Shown: positions 1 to 9,153, numbered from the stretch's first letter. The stretch is DNA of 64,000 nucleotides from JANMES01 sp038329865 (GCA_038329865.1 JBBQNK010000010.1:1-64000); one strand, 5' to 3'. The notes: generated by a model from the sequence alone, not told the origin. Program-made: numbers and translations.

Positions 1-127
1 TACACCCGGGCTACAACTGCGAGCAATAATGAGCAATCACCGGAAGTAACCAAGGTGCCGAATTCTGCCTAGAACACCGAGAAAAGCAATGATTTGCAAT
101 AAAGAGCAATATCCAGAAATAACCCAA

Positions 128-150
128 CCCGCCGATTTGCATTCGGCGGG
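128..150 (-). terminator. Possible hairpin terminator after the TadG-like gene
   Basis: CCCGCCGA and TCGGCGGG form an 8-bp stem with a 7-nt loop, about 40 bases past the stop of the minus-strand gene that ends at 189. There is no strong T run after it on the minus strand, so termination is only suggested. The rest of bases 1-188 shows no gene I can support. Confidence 0.35.
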
Positions 151-188
151 CGGGAATTGGATATCCTTGTTGTCCCGTTCCTGAAGTC

Positions 189-1304
189 TTACTTCACGAG
201 CGTGACTGCGGCCGGGCGGGCAACCCTTACGTTCCGCTGGCCGGCGTTGTTGTTCCACTCGAAGAAGTCCCACGTCGCCAGGTACAACCGGGTGGCGCCC
301 TTCGGAGCGACGAACTGCTGCGGCGTGCCGCTGTCAGTGAGCCCGTCGCCGATGAAGAACAGCTGCTTCAGCTTCGGCTGGTAAACCTGCATGTTGCGAG
401 CGGCGGCGGTGCTGAAGTCGGTCGGGGACTTGGCCAGATCCGAAGCCGAGAACGTCGGGGTCGGCGAAGTGTTCGGCTGATTGTCATCCAGAAACACACC
501 TACCAGAGCATTGATCGGGGCATTCAAGTCGCTGATTCCGTTTTCCGAACCATTCGTGTTGTGGCCGATGTCGTTGAGCTGACCGTCCGGGGAGTAGTAC
601 GCCAGGTTCGGGTCGTGGCGGGCGTCGCCGCTGATGGAGTCGAACGTCAGGGGCGTACCGGCCGTAATTCCCATCGCAACCTGCAGGGGCGACTGACGCG
701 GATTGATGCCATTTCCCGCGTAATCCGGGCTGTTGTGCGGGTTGTTCAAGCTCGCGACTGATCCGTACGGCATGCCCGCGAGGAACGGATTAGCGGTCGC
801 CGGAACGTTCTGGTTCACGTTGACTGACTTAATGACCATCGCGATGGCCGACACCGCGTGAATGTCGCAGGTCTTCAGCCCGATCACGGGGGCGAAGGCG
901 AGCGGTACAGCGGTATTGCGCGCCGCGATCCGGCGGCCGACGATCTGCACGGCGTTGCCGTTGTCGCGATCGCTGCCGGTCAGCACCGTGAAGGTGTGCA
1001 GGCTCGCGTTCCACGTGCCGATGACGATGTCGTTGTTCGGGTCCAGGGCGAGGTTGGTCGTATCGACCAGGTTCTCCTTGGCCGACACAACAGCGTTGTT
1101 GACGGCGGTGGCGGCGTCACGATCGAGGCCGATCGCCCCGTAGCGGGCGGCGCTATCTACGGCCTGCCGCAGTTCGCTCTTGGCCAACTGCACGCGCGCC
1201 AAGTCGACGGCGAGCGAGCAGAAGATGATCATGACCACCATCATGACGGTGACGTAAAAGAGAGCGACACCCCGGCGATTTCGAACGGCTTTGCGATTGC
1301 TCAT
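189..1304 (-). CDS. TadG-like pilus/secretion-associated membrane protein
   Basis: A 371-residue protein with a basic N terminus (MSNRKAVRNRRG) and one hydrophobic segment at about residues 12-35, followed by 'AVDLARVQLAKSELRQAVDSAARYGA'-type sequence (written here only as a pointer to residues 34-58). This is the classic N terminus of TadE/TadG-like proteins: anchored in the membrane, with a helix that resembles a pilin. The remaining ~330 residues are predicted to be outside the cytoplasm and show no domain I recognise. The start was set at 1304, where GGAG lies 9 bases upstream; the open frame extends further but without a better ribosome site. No other tad genes are in the window, so it looks like an orphan. 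The family call is fairly safe; the role is unknown. Confidence 0.75.
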   Translation of the reverse strand: MSNRKAVRNRRGVALFYVTVMMVVMIIFCSLAVDLARVQLAKSELRQAVDSAARYGAIGLDRDAATAVNNAVVSAKENLVDTTNLALDPNNDIVIGTWNASLHTFTVLTGSDRDNGNAVQIVGRRIAARNTAVPLAFAPVIGLKTCDIHAVSAIAMVIKSVNVNQNVPATANPFLAGMPYGSVASLNNPHNSPDYAGNGINPRQSPLQVAMGITAGTPLTFDSISGDARHDPNLAYYSPDGQLNDIGHNTNGSENGISDLNAPINALVGVFLDDNQPNTSPTPTFSASDLAKSPTDFSTAAARNMQVYQPKLKQLFFIGDGLTDSGTPQQFVAPKGATRLYLATWDFFEWNNNAGQRNVRVARPAAVTLVK

Positions 1305-1537
1305 ATTCAATAGCTCCATCAAGTAAGAGTGAATTGAATGTGAACCATGAAAAGTGGAAACCAAGCGAAATCCTCGAAAGAACAAGGGTTGTAGGACGTA
1401 AACGCCTGATCAATTTGCCGGGCGTGCGGTCTATGCGGGCGGGGTTTTTGAAAACTTTTTGAAAATCCAGAAAAACGGATTGAATGTTAAGACGGGGAAT
1501 GCGAGGGGTTACGATCTCTGTTCTGCGGGCGGAACCT

Positions 1538-1662
1538 GGTGGCACAGACATTCTTGTCTGTGACGGACGGACGTACTCATCGGTCCGTGAATTTTCTTCC
1601 GATCGAAGCGTACGAATCGAGGAGTACCTCGCTTCGTCACAGACAGGAATGTCTGTGCCACC
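1538..1662. repeat. Long inverted repeat, family A (GGCACAGACATTC)
   Basis: Arms GGTGGCACAGACATTC...TGTCTGTGAC and GTCACAGACAGGAATGTC...GCCACC flank a ~75-base variable centre. Each arm holds a small palindrome (ACAGACA..TGTCTGT). Further copies lie at 16487-16626 and 18401-18544. The stretch 1305-1537 shows no gene. Confidence 0.85.
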
Positions 1663-1689
1663 GCTAAGAAATTCCTTTGATTCGCCGCT

Positions 1690-3540
1690 CTACTTGTGCA
1701 TCGAAAACTGCTCGTACAGATGCGCGTACTTCCCGCCCTGCGCCAGCAGCTCGCGATGATTGCCCCGCTCCACGATTTTGCCGGCGTCGATCACCAAAAT
1801 CTGGTCGGCGCTCATGATCGTGCTCAGCCGATGGGCGACGATGACCGTAGTTCGGCCGGCCAGCAGCTTTTCCAGGGAATTCTGCACCAGTTGCTCGGTG
1901 GCGGTGTCGACGGCGCTGGTGGCTTCGTCGAGCATGAAGATTCGCGGGTCGGCCAGGTAAGCGCGCGTAAAGCAGATCAGCTGCCGCTGGCCGAGGCTCA
2001 TGTTTGCGCCGCGTTCGCCGACTTCGCTCTGGTAGCCGTCCTGCAGGAGTGAGATGCTCTCGTGGCTGCCGATTTCTTTGGCCGCCCGGATGACTTCCTC
2101 GTCGGTCGCGTTGATTTTCGCGTAGCGGATGTTCTCCATCACCGTGCCGGTGAAGAGATAGTTCACCTGCAGCACCAGGCCGGTCTGGCGATGAAGCGAT
2201 TCGCCGGTGACGTAACGTACATCAAACCCGTCGATCAGGACTTTTCCCTTTTGCGGCTGATAGAACCGCGAGATGAGCGAAACGATGCTGCTCTTGCCGC
2301 TGCCGGTCGCACCGACGAGGGCAACCGTCTGGCCCGGATGCACTTCAAAGCTCACGTCGTGCAAGATCGGGCGCTCGGGGTTGTAGCCGAAGGTGACGTC
2401 TTCAAACTTGATGTGCCCTTTCACGCGCGGAAGCGGCTGGGCATTGGGCATGTCCTGCACGTCGGGTTTGGTGTCGAGCAGGTTGTAGACGCGCTCGGCG
2501 CCGGCCATCGCCTGCATCAGCTGGTTGTAGAAGTTGCCGAACTCGATGATCGGGTTCATGAACCAATCCCAGTACAGAAACGCCGCGACGACCGAACCAA
2601 CGCCGTGCGAAATATCGTTGGGTATTCGACCGGTCGCCAAAAGGTAAGCGCCGTAGCTCAGCACGATCACCCGGCCGACGAAGCGGATCAACTCCAGGCT
2701 CGGCTGGTAAATCCCGTTGATGCGGGCCGCCGACAGGTTGTTGGCGGTGTTGTCGTCCTGCAGGCGGTTGAAGACGTCGAGATTCGGCTCCTGCCGATCG
2801 AACGCTGTCACCACGCGCATGCCGGTGATGTTCTCGGCCAGGTTCGTGCTCACGCGCGTAAATCCTTCGCGTACGACCTGCCACATCTCGCCGGACACCG
2901 TGAGGTACTTTCGATTCAAGAGAATCAGCACCGGCCCGAGCCACGCGACCGCCAAAAACAGCCGCCAGTTCGTCCACCACAGCATGAAGCCGGCGAATGT
3001 CACGTTCATCGTCAGCACGATGACTCGCGTGATGCCCCAGACGTTCACTTCGCGCATCGAGTTCACATCGCTGGTGCAGCGGCTGATGATTCGGCCGAGC
3101 TTGGTCTTGTCGTAGTAGCTCATCGACATCCGCTGCAAATGCGCGAACAACTCGCGCCGGGTGGCGAACTGGACGCGCTCGCCGGCCCCGGAACAGCAGA
3201 GAATGACGATCCGCTGCACGATCACCGCGGCAGTGAGCACCGCGCCCCAGCCGAAGATGATCCAGGCGACGTGCCAAGCCGTTCGAACGCTGGTGGTGTC
3301 GGTGGTGTAATTGATCAGGCTCTTCATGAACTGCGGGCCCTGGATTTCCAGGAGGTTCTGCACGATCGCGAGGCTGATTCCCAGGACGTAATACCACCGG
3401 AACGGATAAAGCGACTGCCCCATCCGCCGCACGAGCTTCAGATCGAGCTTGCCGTAGCGGGCTTCGTGCTCGCTCTCTTCGGCGCGCGCATCGGCCGCCT
3501 GCTTCTCTGCTGCCGTTGATTTTTTCCGCAATGCGATCAT
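1690..3540 (-). CDS. ABC exporter half-transporter, catalytic-site subunit
   Basis: A 616-residue MsbA/LmrA-type half-transporter with an N-terminal six-helix exporter domain (about residues 45-340) and a C-terminal nucleotide-binding domain. Visible motifs are Walker A GATGSGKSS (about 407-415), Walker B followed by the catalytic glutamate in MLDEATSAVD (about 535-545), and the switch histidine in VAHRLST. The signature motif reads MSLGQ instead of LSGGQ. This matches the subunit of a heterodimeric exporter that gives the intact Walker sites and the degenerate signature. It lies 29 bases after the partner gene (3570-5594) and is probably cotranscribed with it. The substrate cannot be told from sequence; a multidrug or lipid exporter is the usual assignment. 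Confidence 0.9.
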   Translation of the reverse strand: MIALRKKSTAAEKQAADARAEESEHEARYGKLDLKLVRRMGQSLYPFRWYYVLGISLAIVQNLLEIQGPQFMKSLINYTTDTTSVRTAWHVAWIIFGWGAVLTAAVIVQRIVILCCSGAGERVQFATRRELFAHLQRMSMSYYDKTKLGRIISRCTSDVNSMREVNVWGITRVIVLTMNVTFAGFMLWWTNWRLFLAVAWLGPVLILLNRKYLTVSGEMWQVVREGFTRVSTNLAENITGMRVVTAFDRQEPNLDVFNRLQDDNTANNLSAARINGIYQPSLELIRFVGRVIVLSYGAYLLATGRIPNDISHGVGSVVAAFLYWDWFMNPIIEFGNFYNQLMQAMAGAERVYNLLDTKPDVQDMPNAQPLPRVKGHIKFEDVTFGYNPERPILHDVSFEVHPGQTVALVGATGSGKSSIVSLISRFYQPQKGKVLIDGFDVRYVTGESLHRQTGLVLQVNYLFTGTVMENIRYAKINATDEEVIRAAKEIGSHESISLLQDGYQSEVGERGANMSLGQRQLICFTRAYLADPRIFMLDEATSAVDTATEQLVQNSLEKLLAGRTTVIVAHRLSTIMSADQILVIDAGKIVERGNHRELLAQGGKYAHLYEQFSMHK

Positions 3541-3569
3541 TTTTGAATCCGCGGCGCGGGCCGCATTGA

Positions 3570-5594
3570 CTACACCTTCGATTCAGTTCCCTGTTCGATG
3601 ACCGGCGCCGGTGCGGGGCCGGAGGCCTTCGCGCCGGCCTTGGCGGCTTCGACCATTTGGGCATTCGCCACGCGTTTCATGTGCGACGGGCTGCTGGCCG
3701 GGTCCACCTTCTCCGGCAGTTCGTCGTCGCCGTACAACTGAACGGCGGCGATGTGGCGGTAGTGGCCGTCACGCTCCATCAACTGGTCATGAGTGCCCAT
3801 CTGCGTGATTCGGCCGTCTTCGAGCACGAGCACAAGGTCCGCACGCTTCACCGTGCTCACGCGGTGCGCGATGATGAACGTCGTCCGTCCGTACATCACG
3901 AACTTCATCGCCCGGCGGATGAGGTCTTCGGTTTCCGGATCGACCGACGCCGTCGCGTCATCGAGCACGAGGATGCGCGGGTTGAATACGATCGCCCGCG
4001 CGATCGCCAGCCGCTGCTTCTGCCCGCCGGATAGGCTGCTGCCGCGTTCGGCTAAAATCGTGTTGTAACCCTTGGGCAATTGCTCGATGAAATCGTGCGC
4101 CTGCGCGAGCCGCGCTGCGGCTTCCACTTCGCCGTCGGTCACGCCCGGGCGGCCGTAGGCGATGTTTTCGCGCACCGTCTGGCTGAACAGGTACGTTTCC
4201 TGGAAGACAAACGCCACCTGTTTCCGCAGGCTGGAGAGCGTGGCGTCGCGCACGTCCATGCCGTCGATCAGCACGCGGCCTTCGAACGGGTCGTAGAACC
4301 GCGCGATGAGATTCATCAGCGTACTCTTGCCCGCGCCGGTCGGCCCGACCAGCGCTACCACGCTCCCGCCGGTGATGGAGAAGTTGGCGTCTTTGATGAT
4401 CGGCTTGCTCGCGTCGTAGCCGAAGCTGGCGTGTTCGAACGCGACCGATCCGCTGCCGGGCGGGAGGGGCTTGGCGTCGGGCTTCTCCGGCACGGTCGGC
4501 TCGGCCGCGAGCACTTCGTACAACCGCCGGGCGGAAACGATCGCGTTCTGGTACTGCTCGTTGATCGCCGCCACCTGCTGCAACTTGCCGAGGATCGATC
4601 CCATCGCCGCGCCCAGGATCAGGAAATCGCCAGCTGACAACTTGCCGCGAATCACCAGCATGGCGACGGCGAAAAAGAGCGTCAGGTGCGAGCACATGGC
4701 GATGAATCGAATCACCGGCTGAAAATTCGCGAACAGCCGCACGCGTTTGAACGTCAGCGCGAAAAACTCATCGCAGTTGGCATTGAATTTCTCAACTTCA
4801 AGCTTTTCGGTCGCGAACGCCTTGATCACGTGCACGCCGGCGATGGCCTCGGTGAGAATCGAAACGTTTTTGTCGCTGGCCTCCATGGCGGCGTTGGCGA
4901 CGGGCTGCACGGTTTTCCCAAACCGCAGGATGTACCACGTCCAGATCGGCAGCGGCATGAGCGACAGCAGCGCCAGCCACGGGTTGATCGTGAGGATCAG
5001 GATCATGTACCCGCCGACGGTGAGTATGATTTCCAGTGTCGCCAGAACTGCGGTCTGCACGAACGTGCGGACATTCTGCAGATCGGTCAGCGCGCGGTTG
5101 ATGAGTTGCCCGGATGAGATCGCGTCATGAAACCCGAAGCCGACGCGCTGGACTTTGTCGTAGACGGCCTCGCGGATGTAGAAGACCATCGTCATGCTCA
5201 GCCGCGCTTCGGCGGTGATGCGCATGAAACGGAGAACGGCAAGCGTAACGACCAGCGCCGCTAAAATGCCGACCGATCGACGAAGATCGCTCGCTTCAGG
5301 GGAGAGCAGCCAATGGCGAAAGTCGAGCGTTGAATCGTGGCTGCCGGGATGGATCGTCTTGATCTGCGTGACCGTCGCACCGGCCTGCCGAGACGCCAGG
5401 ATTTCCGCCCCCACCGCCGCCGCCAGCCAGAAACAGCAGATCACCGCCAGCAACACCACGGGCCGGAGGAACTTGAACATCCAGCCGATCAATTGAACGT
5501 TGGAAAGTCCAGCGCCCGCGCCTTCCGGGGAGGCGTGTCCGTTGGCTGCGCGTGAAGGACCCTGCGTTGTCGCCGAAACTGATGGTGAGGACAC
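3570..5594 (-). CDS. ABC exporter half-transporter, degenerate-site subunit
   Basis: A 674-residue exporter half-transporter, first gene of a two-gene unit with 1690-3540. The transmembrane domain spans about residues 35-345 and has a larger extracytoplasmic loop after helix 1. Nucleotide-binding motifs are Walker A GPTGAGKST (about 413-421), intact LSGGQKQR, and VLDDATASVD, where aspartate replaces the catalytic glutamate. The switch histidine (IAHRVST) is present. An Asp at this place, paired with a partner lacking LSGGQ, is the known asymmetry of heterodimeric exporters such as TM287/288. The start is GTG at 5594. The last ~60 residues are a low-complexity Ala/Pro-rich tail. Confidence 0.9.
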   Translation of the reverse strand: MSSPSVSATTQGPSRAANGHASPEGAGAGLSNVQLIGWMFKFLRPVVLLAVICCFWLAAAVGAEILASRQAGATVTQIKTIHPGSHDSTLDFRHWLLSPEASDLRRSVGILAALVVTLAVLRFMRITAEARLSMTMVFYIREAVYDKVQRVGFGFHDAISSGQLINRALTDLQNVRTFVQTAVLATLEIILTVGGYMILILTINPWLALLSLMPLPIWTWYILRFGKTVQPVANAAMEASDKNVSILTEAIAGVHVIKAFATEKLEVEKFNANCDEFFALTFKRVRLFANFQPVIRFIAMCSHLTLFFAVAMLVIRGKLSAGDFLILGAAMGSILGKLQQVAAINEQYQNAIVSARRLYEVLAAEPTVPEKPDAKPLPPGSGSVAFEHASFGYDASKPIIKDANFSITGGSVVALVGPTGAGKSTLMNLIARFYDPFEGRVLIDGMDVRDATLSSLRKQVAFVFQETYLFSQTVRENIAYGRPGVTDGEVEAAARLAQAHDFIEQLPKGYNTILAERGSSLSGGQKQRLAIARAIVFNPRILVLDDATASVDPETEDLIRRAMKFVMYGRTTFIIAHRVSTVKRADLVLVLEDGRITQMGTHDQLMERDGHYRHIAAVQLYGDDELPEKVDPASSPSHMKRVANAQMVEAAKAGAKASGPAPAPVIEQGTESKV

Positions 5595-5710
5595 TAGGTG
5601 AACCGTTCTTCAGGTAAGGCCGTTAAACTAACCCGGATTGGGGAGAGGTCAATAGCGGGCCGGGGAATTTTTGTGGGATCGGTATACAACCCGTTAGGAG
5701 AGATACGTTT

Positions 5711-5761
5711 ATGGCTTCTCAGCAATCCCTTCTAAATTTCGAAGCGACCAACGTCCGATAA
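5711..5761 (+). CDS. Possible 16-codon leader ORF
   Basis: ATG at 5711 follows AGGAG (5696-5700) and opens a frame encoding MASQQSLLNFEATNVR, closed by TAATAA. The ATG of the Cys-rich gene comes 7 bases after the first stop codon. The ribosome site of the short frame is better than that of the longer gene, so translational coupling or a regulatory upstream ORF is possible. It may also be chance. Confidence 0.3.
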   Translation: MASQQSLLNFEATNVR

Positions 5762-5768
5762 TAACAAC

Positions 5769-6128
5769 ATGAGCGTTTTTTCGGCCTGCTGCTCCGGTTT
5801 CGCCGCCCTTTCAAAGGCGGCGGCTAAATCGGCGGCGGCGAAGGTGCGGCAGTTTCGGCTGGCGCCCGTTCGCGTCGATTGGGCGGCCCGCGCGACCGTC
5901 TGCGAGCGCTGCCCGCTCCGCGTGATCTCCAAGAACGTCAGCTACTGCGGGAAACCCTTCCTCAAGCAAATCCACCGAGACGAAACCCTCGACGGTTGCG
6001 GCTGCCCCGTCCGCGCCAAGTCGCAAGACCCGGCCGAGCACTGCCCGATCACGCGGCGCCACCTCGCCGCGACGCAGTCCGCAACCGGCTGCGACTGCAA
6101 ATGGTGCCGGATCAACGCGCCGGTCTGA
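5769..6128 (+). CDS. Cysteine-rich putative metal-binding protein
   Basis: A 119-residue basic protein with an Ala-rich N-terminal helix (residues 10-27) and a cysteine-rich core: CERCPL, YCGKP, DGCGCPVRAK, HCPIT, then CDCKWC near the end. The order C-x2-C, CG, C-x-C, C with 'K..ps..CP' looks like small zinc-binding proteins annotated in phages and bacteria as DUF6171-like, a likeness from memory that a profile search should test. It diverges from the ABC exporter operon and is preceded by a possible leader ORF. No function can be named. The inverted repeat at 6148-6231 follows its stop at once and may end its transcript. Confidence 0.65.
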   Translation: MSVFSACCSGFAALSKAAAKSAAAKVRQFRLAPVRVDWAARATVCERCPLRVISKNVSYCGKPFLKQIHRDETLDGCGCPVRAKSQDPAEHCPITRRHLAATQSATGCDCKWCRINAPV

Positions 6129-6147
6129 TTTTCCCAATTCCGTCTTC

Positions 6148-6231
6148 CACGCCGGTGTCTGAGGTACGCCGAAGCCCCGGATCACCTTCGCAATTGATCC
6201 GGGTCTTCGGATTACCTCAGACACAGGCGTG
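6148..6231. repeat. Inverted repeat, divergent relative of family B
   Basis: CACGCCGGTGTCTGAGGTAC and its near reverse complement (ACCTCAGACACAGGCGTG) flank GCCGAAGCCCCGGATCA / TGATCCGGGTCTTCGG. The layout matches family B (GAGGTACTCCGAAGGATC), but the outer bases differ. It sits 20 bases after the Cys-rich gene and could act as its terminator. Confidence 0.75.
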
Positions 6232-6364
6232 AAAAACGGGAATTCTCCTAATACCGCCCGTTTTCCCGTTTTTTTTCCGCGTGTCGATCGGTATCGCCCG
6301 TTACGTCAATTCGGTGAAGAGTCGATATACTGTTCAGGCAACGACCACTTTTGGGAGCGTGAAC

Positions 6365-7480
6365 GTGAAATTGAGTCGAATCATCCTGATCGGATTTTGT
6401 CTGGCCCTGCCCGTCGTCAGCCACGCCGCCGACACGCCTACAACCGCGCCGACCACCCAGCGCGTTCCCAAGACTGAAACTGCGCCTCCAGGCTTTATCC
6501 GCGTGACGGCCGGTCGTTACAGCGCGTTTTGCCTGCCGATCGACGAAGTCTGGGTCAAGCAGAGCCTGACGGAAGTGAAGCCCGACCACATGCCGACCAC
6601 GCGCCCGTCGGACATCATGGCCAAAATCCCCGACCAGCGCGACGCCATCGCCAAAGGCCTGGCCGCTGACCTCGGGATTGAACCGGCCAAGGTGGCCAGC
6701 CTGTTTGACGACCAGATCATTCCGCAACTGACCAAGCTCGAAAATCTCCATCCGCCGGTCGTCTACCTCGTGGCGACCAAGCCGAAGCTCGTCGCGCTCA
6801 TTAATGCCGACTGGACCCACCCGCGAATTTCGTACAACCGGCTGATGGATCAGATTCGGTTCGACGACCGCATCACTTATTCCATTGATTACCCGATGGA
6901 CGAAATCCTGATGCTTGCCGCCTACGAGGCGACCGATGATCTGGCCACCCGCTCCAAAAAACTTCGAGAGGCCGCGGAAAAATTCGAATCCGAATCGGCT
7001 TATTCCATCGCCGCGCGCGGGCGCGTGGTCACGCAGATCGCGATCGCACAATTCATTGAAAAGGAAGTGTTCGCGCCGATGAAGTTGCGCGACGATCAGA
7101 GCTGGCTGCAGCTGGGCACGACCACGGATCTCGCGGCCAAATACGCGCCGCTGCTGATCGGCGGCGACGCCCAGCAACTTCTTTCGGATTTGATCTACGA
7201 GCGCCCCAACGCCGAACCGTCAGCCGCTTCGATCGACATGCTAAACCTGCCTGATCTCGGCCAACTCCTGCCGCAATACCGCCAGCCGTACATCAACGCC
7301 GCCCGGCGGAAATCGACGCTTGCGTTTATGAAGCTGATCGAAAAAGGCGGGCCGGACGCGATCCACAAAGCACTAGAGGCCGTTCGAAAAAATCCCCCGA
7401 AGGACGGGCCAGGCATGGTCGCACTGATCACCGGCGCGACCGGCGTGGATTTGACGCAGGATCTGCGCAACAAGCGGTAA
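6365..7480 (+). CDS. Secreted protein of unknown function
   Basis: A 371-residue protein with a Sec signal peptide (MKLSRIILIGFCLALPVVSHA, with cleavage likely after SHA) and then a Thr/Pro linker (TPTTAPTTQR) common at the mature N terminus of planctomycete exported proteins. The start is GTG at 6365, chosen because GGGAG lies 7 bases upstream and the signal peptide begins there; the open frame reaches 6281. The mature part looks mostly alpha-helical, with no cysteines or catalytic motif I recognise. It converges with the membrane-anchored gene at 7568-8545. Both look like envelope proteins, but nothing in the sequence ties their functions together. Confidence 0.65.
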   Translation: MKLSRIILIGFCLALPVVSHAADTPTTAPTTQRVPKTETAPPGFIRVTAGRYSAFCLPIDEVWVKQSLTEVKPDHMPTTRPSDIMAKIPDQRDAIAKGLAADLGIEPAKVASLFDDQIIPQLTKLENLHPPVVYLVATKPKLVALINADWTHPRISYNRLMDQIRFDDRITYSIDYPMDEILMLAAYEATDDLATRSKKLREAAEKFESESAYSIAARGRVVTQIAIAQFIEKEVFAPMKLRDDQSWLQLGTTTDLAAKYAPLLIGGDAQQLLSDLIYERPNAEPSAASIDMLNLPDLGQLLPQYRQPYINAARRKSTLAFMKLIEKGGPDAIHKALEAVRKNPPKDGPGMVALITGATGVDLTQDLRNKR

Positions 7481-7502
7481 ACACTTCGCACCTCGACCAT
7501 TG

Positions 7503-7533
7503 CACCTTCAGGATTATCGTCATCCTGAAGGTG
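7503..7533. terminator. Bidirectional hairpin between convergent genes
   Basis: CACCTTCAGGAT and ATCCTGAAGGTG form a perfect 12-bp stem with a 7-base loop between the convergent stops at 7480 and 7568. There is no clear T run on either strand. The position suggests a shared terminator. Confidence 0.45.
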
Positions 7534-7567
7534 AACTGCACTTTCGAGAAGCGTGATCACATTTATT

Positions 7568-8545
7568 TCAAGGCATTTGAGCGCTGGTATTGTGATCGGC
7601 AAGCGTGAGATTCTGCGCCGCCTTGACCGCTGCGAGGACGGCCGGATCCTGCGAGGAATCCGCGCCGATTTTCGCGAGCGTTTTTTCGACGGTCCGCTGG
7701 TCGCCGGGGTTGACGGCCATGTAGCGGAAGTGCCCCATCGCCATGATCGCCTCCACCCGCCACATGCGATCCTCGCTGTCCTGCGCGATTTTGAACACGT
7801 CGCCGGCGTTCCGCTCGATCGCTTTCGGATCGACGGTGCGGATCGCGTCGCGGAATGAAGTGAACGCTTTGCTGTCGAGGAAAAACTTCATCTGCGGCGG
7901 AAACGCGTTGAACTGTTCGGCGTGCGCGGTATCCACCGAGGCAAGGTTAAGGGCGGCGTTCTGCATGAACTCCTGCCCGCGGAAGAATTCCATGTAAACC
8001 ACGCGCTCGTTGCACATGGTGTAGCCAAGATCGAACGCGGCCTCCAGATATTTCTTGGCCAGGTCGGGCTTCTTGGCGATCTTCAACCGCACGCCGAGGT
8101 TCATGGTCATTCGGCCGAGATCGTCCAGCGGCTTGAGCGCTTCGAACTGGGCCGCGCCGTATCGAATGATCTGCTCCGGCTTGGTGGCGAAGATCGTCGC
8201 CTTGGACGCCGACGCCGCCTCAAGAATGAACTCGATGGCCTGGAGTTTTTTCAGGTCTTCCGGCTTGAGACTGACTTTGCCGACCTTGTCAGGATCGTAC
8301 AGCGAAGGCTGCGCCTTGTACGCGGCGATCGCCTGCTGGTAGAGGCTCGTCCCGTCTTCGCCCCCGCCGGCCGGCACGAGAGAACGCGGAACCCCCGGCA
8401 ACGTGATCGCATCCATCGCGCCGGCGTGAGTCGACAGCGCAGTCGGCAGCGTAGCGCTCGGCCCCGTCAACAACATGGCGTAAAGCCCCACCGTCACAAT
8501 GACGATGGCGGCCGATATCATCCATCCGATTCGATTGCCCCACAT
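7568..8545 (-). CDS. Membrane-anchored helical protein of unknown function
   Basis: A 325-residue protein with one N-terminal membrane anchor (about residues 6-28, GWMISAAIVIVTVGLYAMLL) and a mostly alpha-helical extracytoplasmic part. Stretches such as 'AKKYLEAAFDLGY' (near residue 165) and regular Ala/Leu spacing suggest TPR- or HEAT-like helical pairs, but I cannot define repeat units with confidence. It starts at 8545, just inside an inverted-repeat element (8557-8631), and runs towards the secreted protein at 6365-7480. No enzyme motif is visible. Confidence 0.65.
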   Translation of the reverse strand: MWGNRIGWMISAAIVIVTVGLYAMLLTGPSATLPTALSTHAGAMDAITLPGVPRSLVPAGGGEDGTSLYQQAIAAYKAQPSLYDPDKVGKVSLKPEDLKKLQAIEFILEAASASKATIFATKPEQIIRYGAAQFEALKPLDDLGRMTMNLGVRLKIAKKPDLAKKYLEAAFDLGYTMCNERVVYMEFFRGQEFMQNAALNLASVDTAHAEQFNAFPPQMKFFLDSKAFTSFRDAIRTVDPKAIERNAGDVFKIAQDSEDRMWRVEAIMAMGHFRYMAVNPGDQRTVEKTLAKIGADSSQDPAVLAAVKAAQNLTLADHNTSAQMP

Positions 8546-8556
8546 AGGCGCTCCGC

Positions 8557-8631
8557 TTAGGACTAAGGTAAAAGGACTTAGGACTTAGTGAATTGATTAA
8601 GTCCTAAGTCCTTTCAACTAAGTCCTACTCT
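8557..8631. repeat. Inverted repeat, family H (AGGACTTAGGACTTA)
   Basis: AAAGGACTTAGGACTTA and TAAGTCCTAAGTCCTTT form a long stem with a 10-base loop, and further TTAGTCCTAAG-type units lie on both sides. The last codons and stop of the DinG C-terminal fragment (KRVGLS-stop) fall inside the element. Confidence 0.85.
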
Positions 8632-9153
8632 TTTACACTCCGGCAGCGCTTCGAGAAAGAGCTTGCCGTATCGCTTGCTGGTGATTCGGCTGTCGAGGAT
8701 CACCACGATGCCCGTATCCGTCTTGCTGCGAATCAGCCGGCCGAAGCCTTGTTTCAGCTTCAGAATCGCCTGCGGGACGGAATATTCCATGAACGGGTTG
8801 CCGCCGGCTTTTTTGATCGCGTCGAGTCTGGCCTCGATCACCGGCTCGTCCGGCACGGCGAACGGCAGCTTGACAATGATCACATTCCGCAGGGTATCGC
8901 CTTGAACGTCGATCCCCTGCCAGAAGCTGCTCGTGCCGAACAGCACGGCATTGGGCGTATTCCGAAACCGCTCGAGCAACACTCGCCGCGGCGCGTTCTG
9001 GCCCTGCACGAGCAGCGGCAGATTCAGTTCTTCCAGCCGAGGCGCGAGCCGGTTGGCCGCGTCGATCAGCATTTTGTAAGAGGTGAACAAAACAAACGCC
9101 CCGCCGCTGGTGAGATCGAGATACTTGACGATCTTCTCACAGGCCGCGTCCAT
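8614..9153 (-). CDS. dinG: DinG-family helicase, C-terminal fragment
   Basis: This open frame holds the second helicase domain of a DinG/XPD-type enzyme. It includes FGTSSFWQGIDVQGD (motif V region), LPFAVPDEP, and the motif VI arginine finger QGFGRLIRS, followed by 'DTGIVVILDSRI'. The homology starts upstream of the first ATG at 9153: bases 9154-9311 encode in-frame helicase sequence (TDPAFAYIASRLGL, then VGSPFNYREQATLYLENDLP) with no start codon. The fragment is in the same frame as the N-terminal half, from which it is cut off by the RAYT insertion and its TAG stop at 9346-9348. The final residues come from a repeat element. It is probably non-functional alone. Confidence 0.8.
   Translation of the reverse strand: MDAACEKIVKYLDLTSGGAFVLFTSYKMLIDAANRLAPRLEELNLPLLVQGQNAPRRVLLERFRNTPNAVLFGTSSFWQGIDVQGDTLRNVIIVKLPFAVPDEPVIEARLDAIKKAGGNPFMEYSVPQAILKLKQGFGRLIRSKTDTGIVVILDSRITSKRYGKLFLEALPECKRVGLS

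Noticed and set aside
37..273. Small minus-strand ORF at the left edge
   Set aside because: It overlaps the end of the TadG-like gene in another frame and has no coding features.
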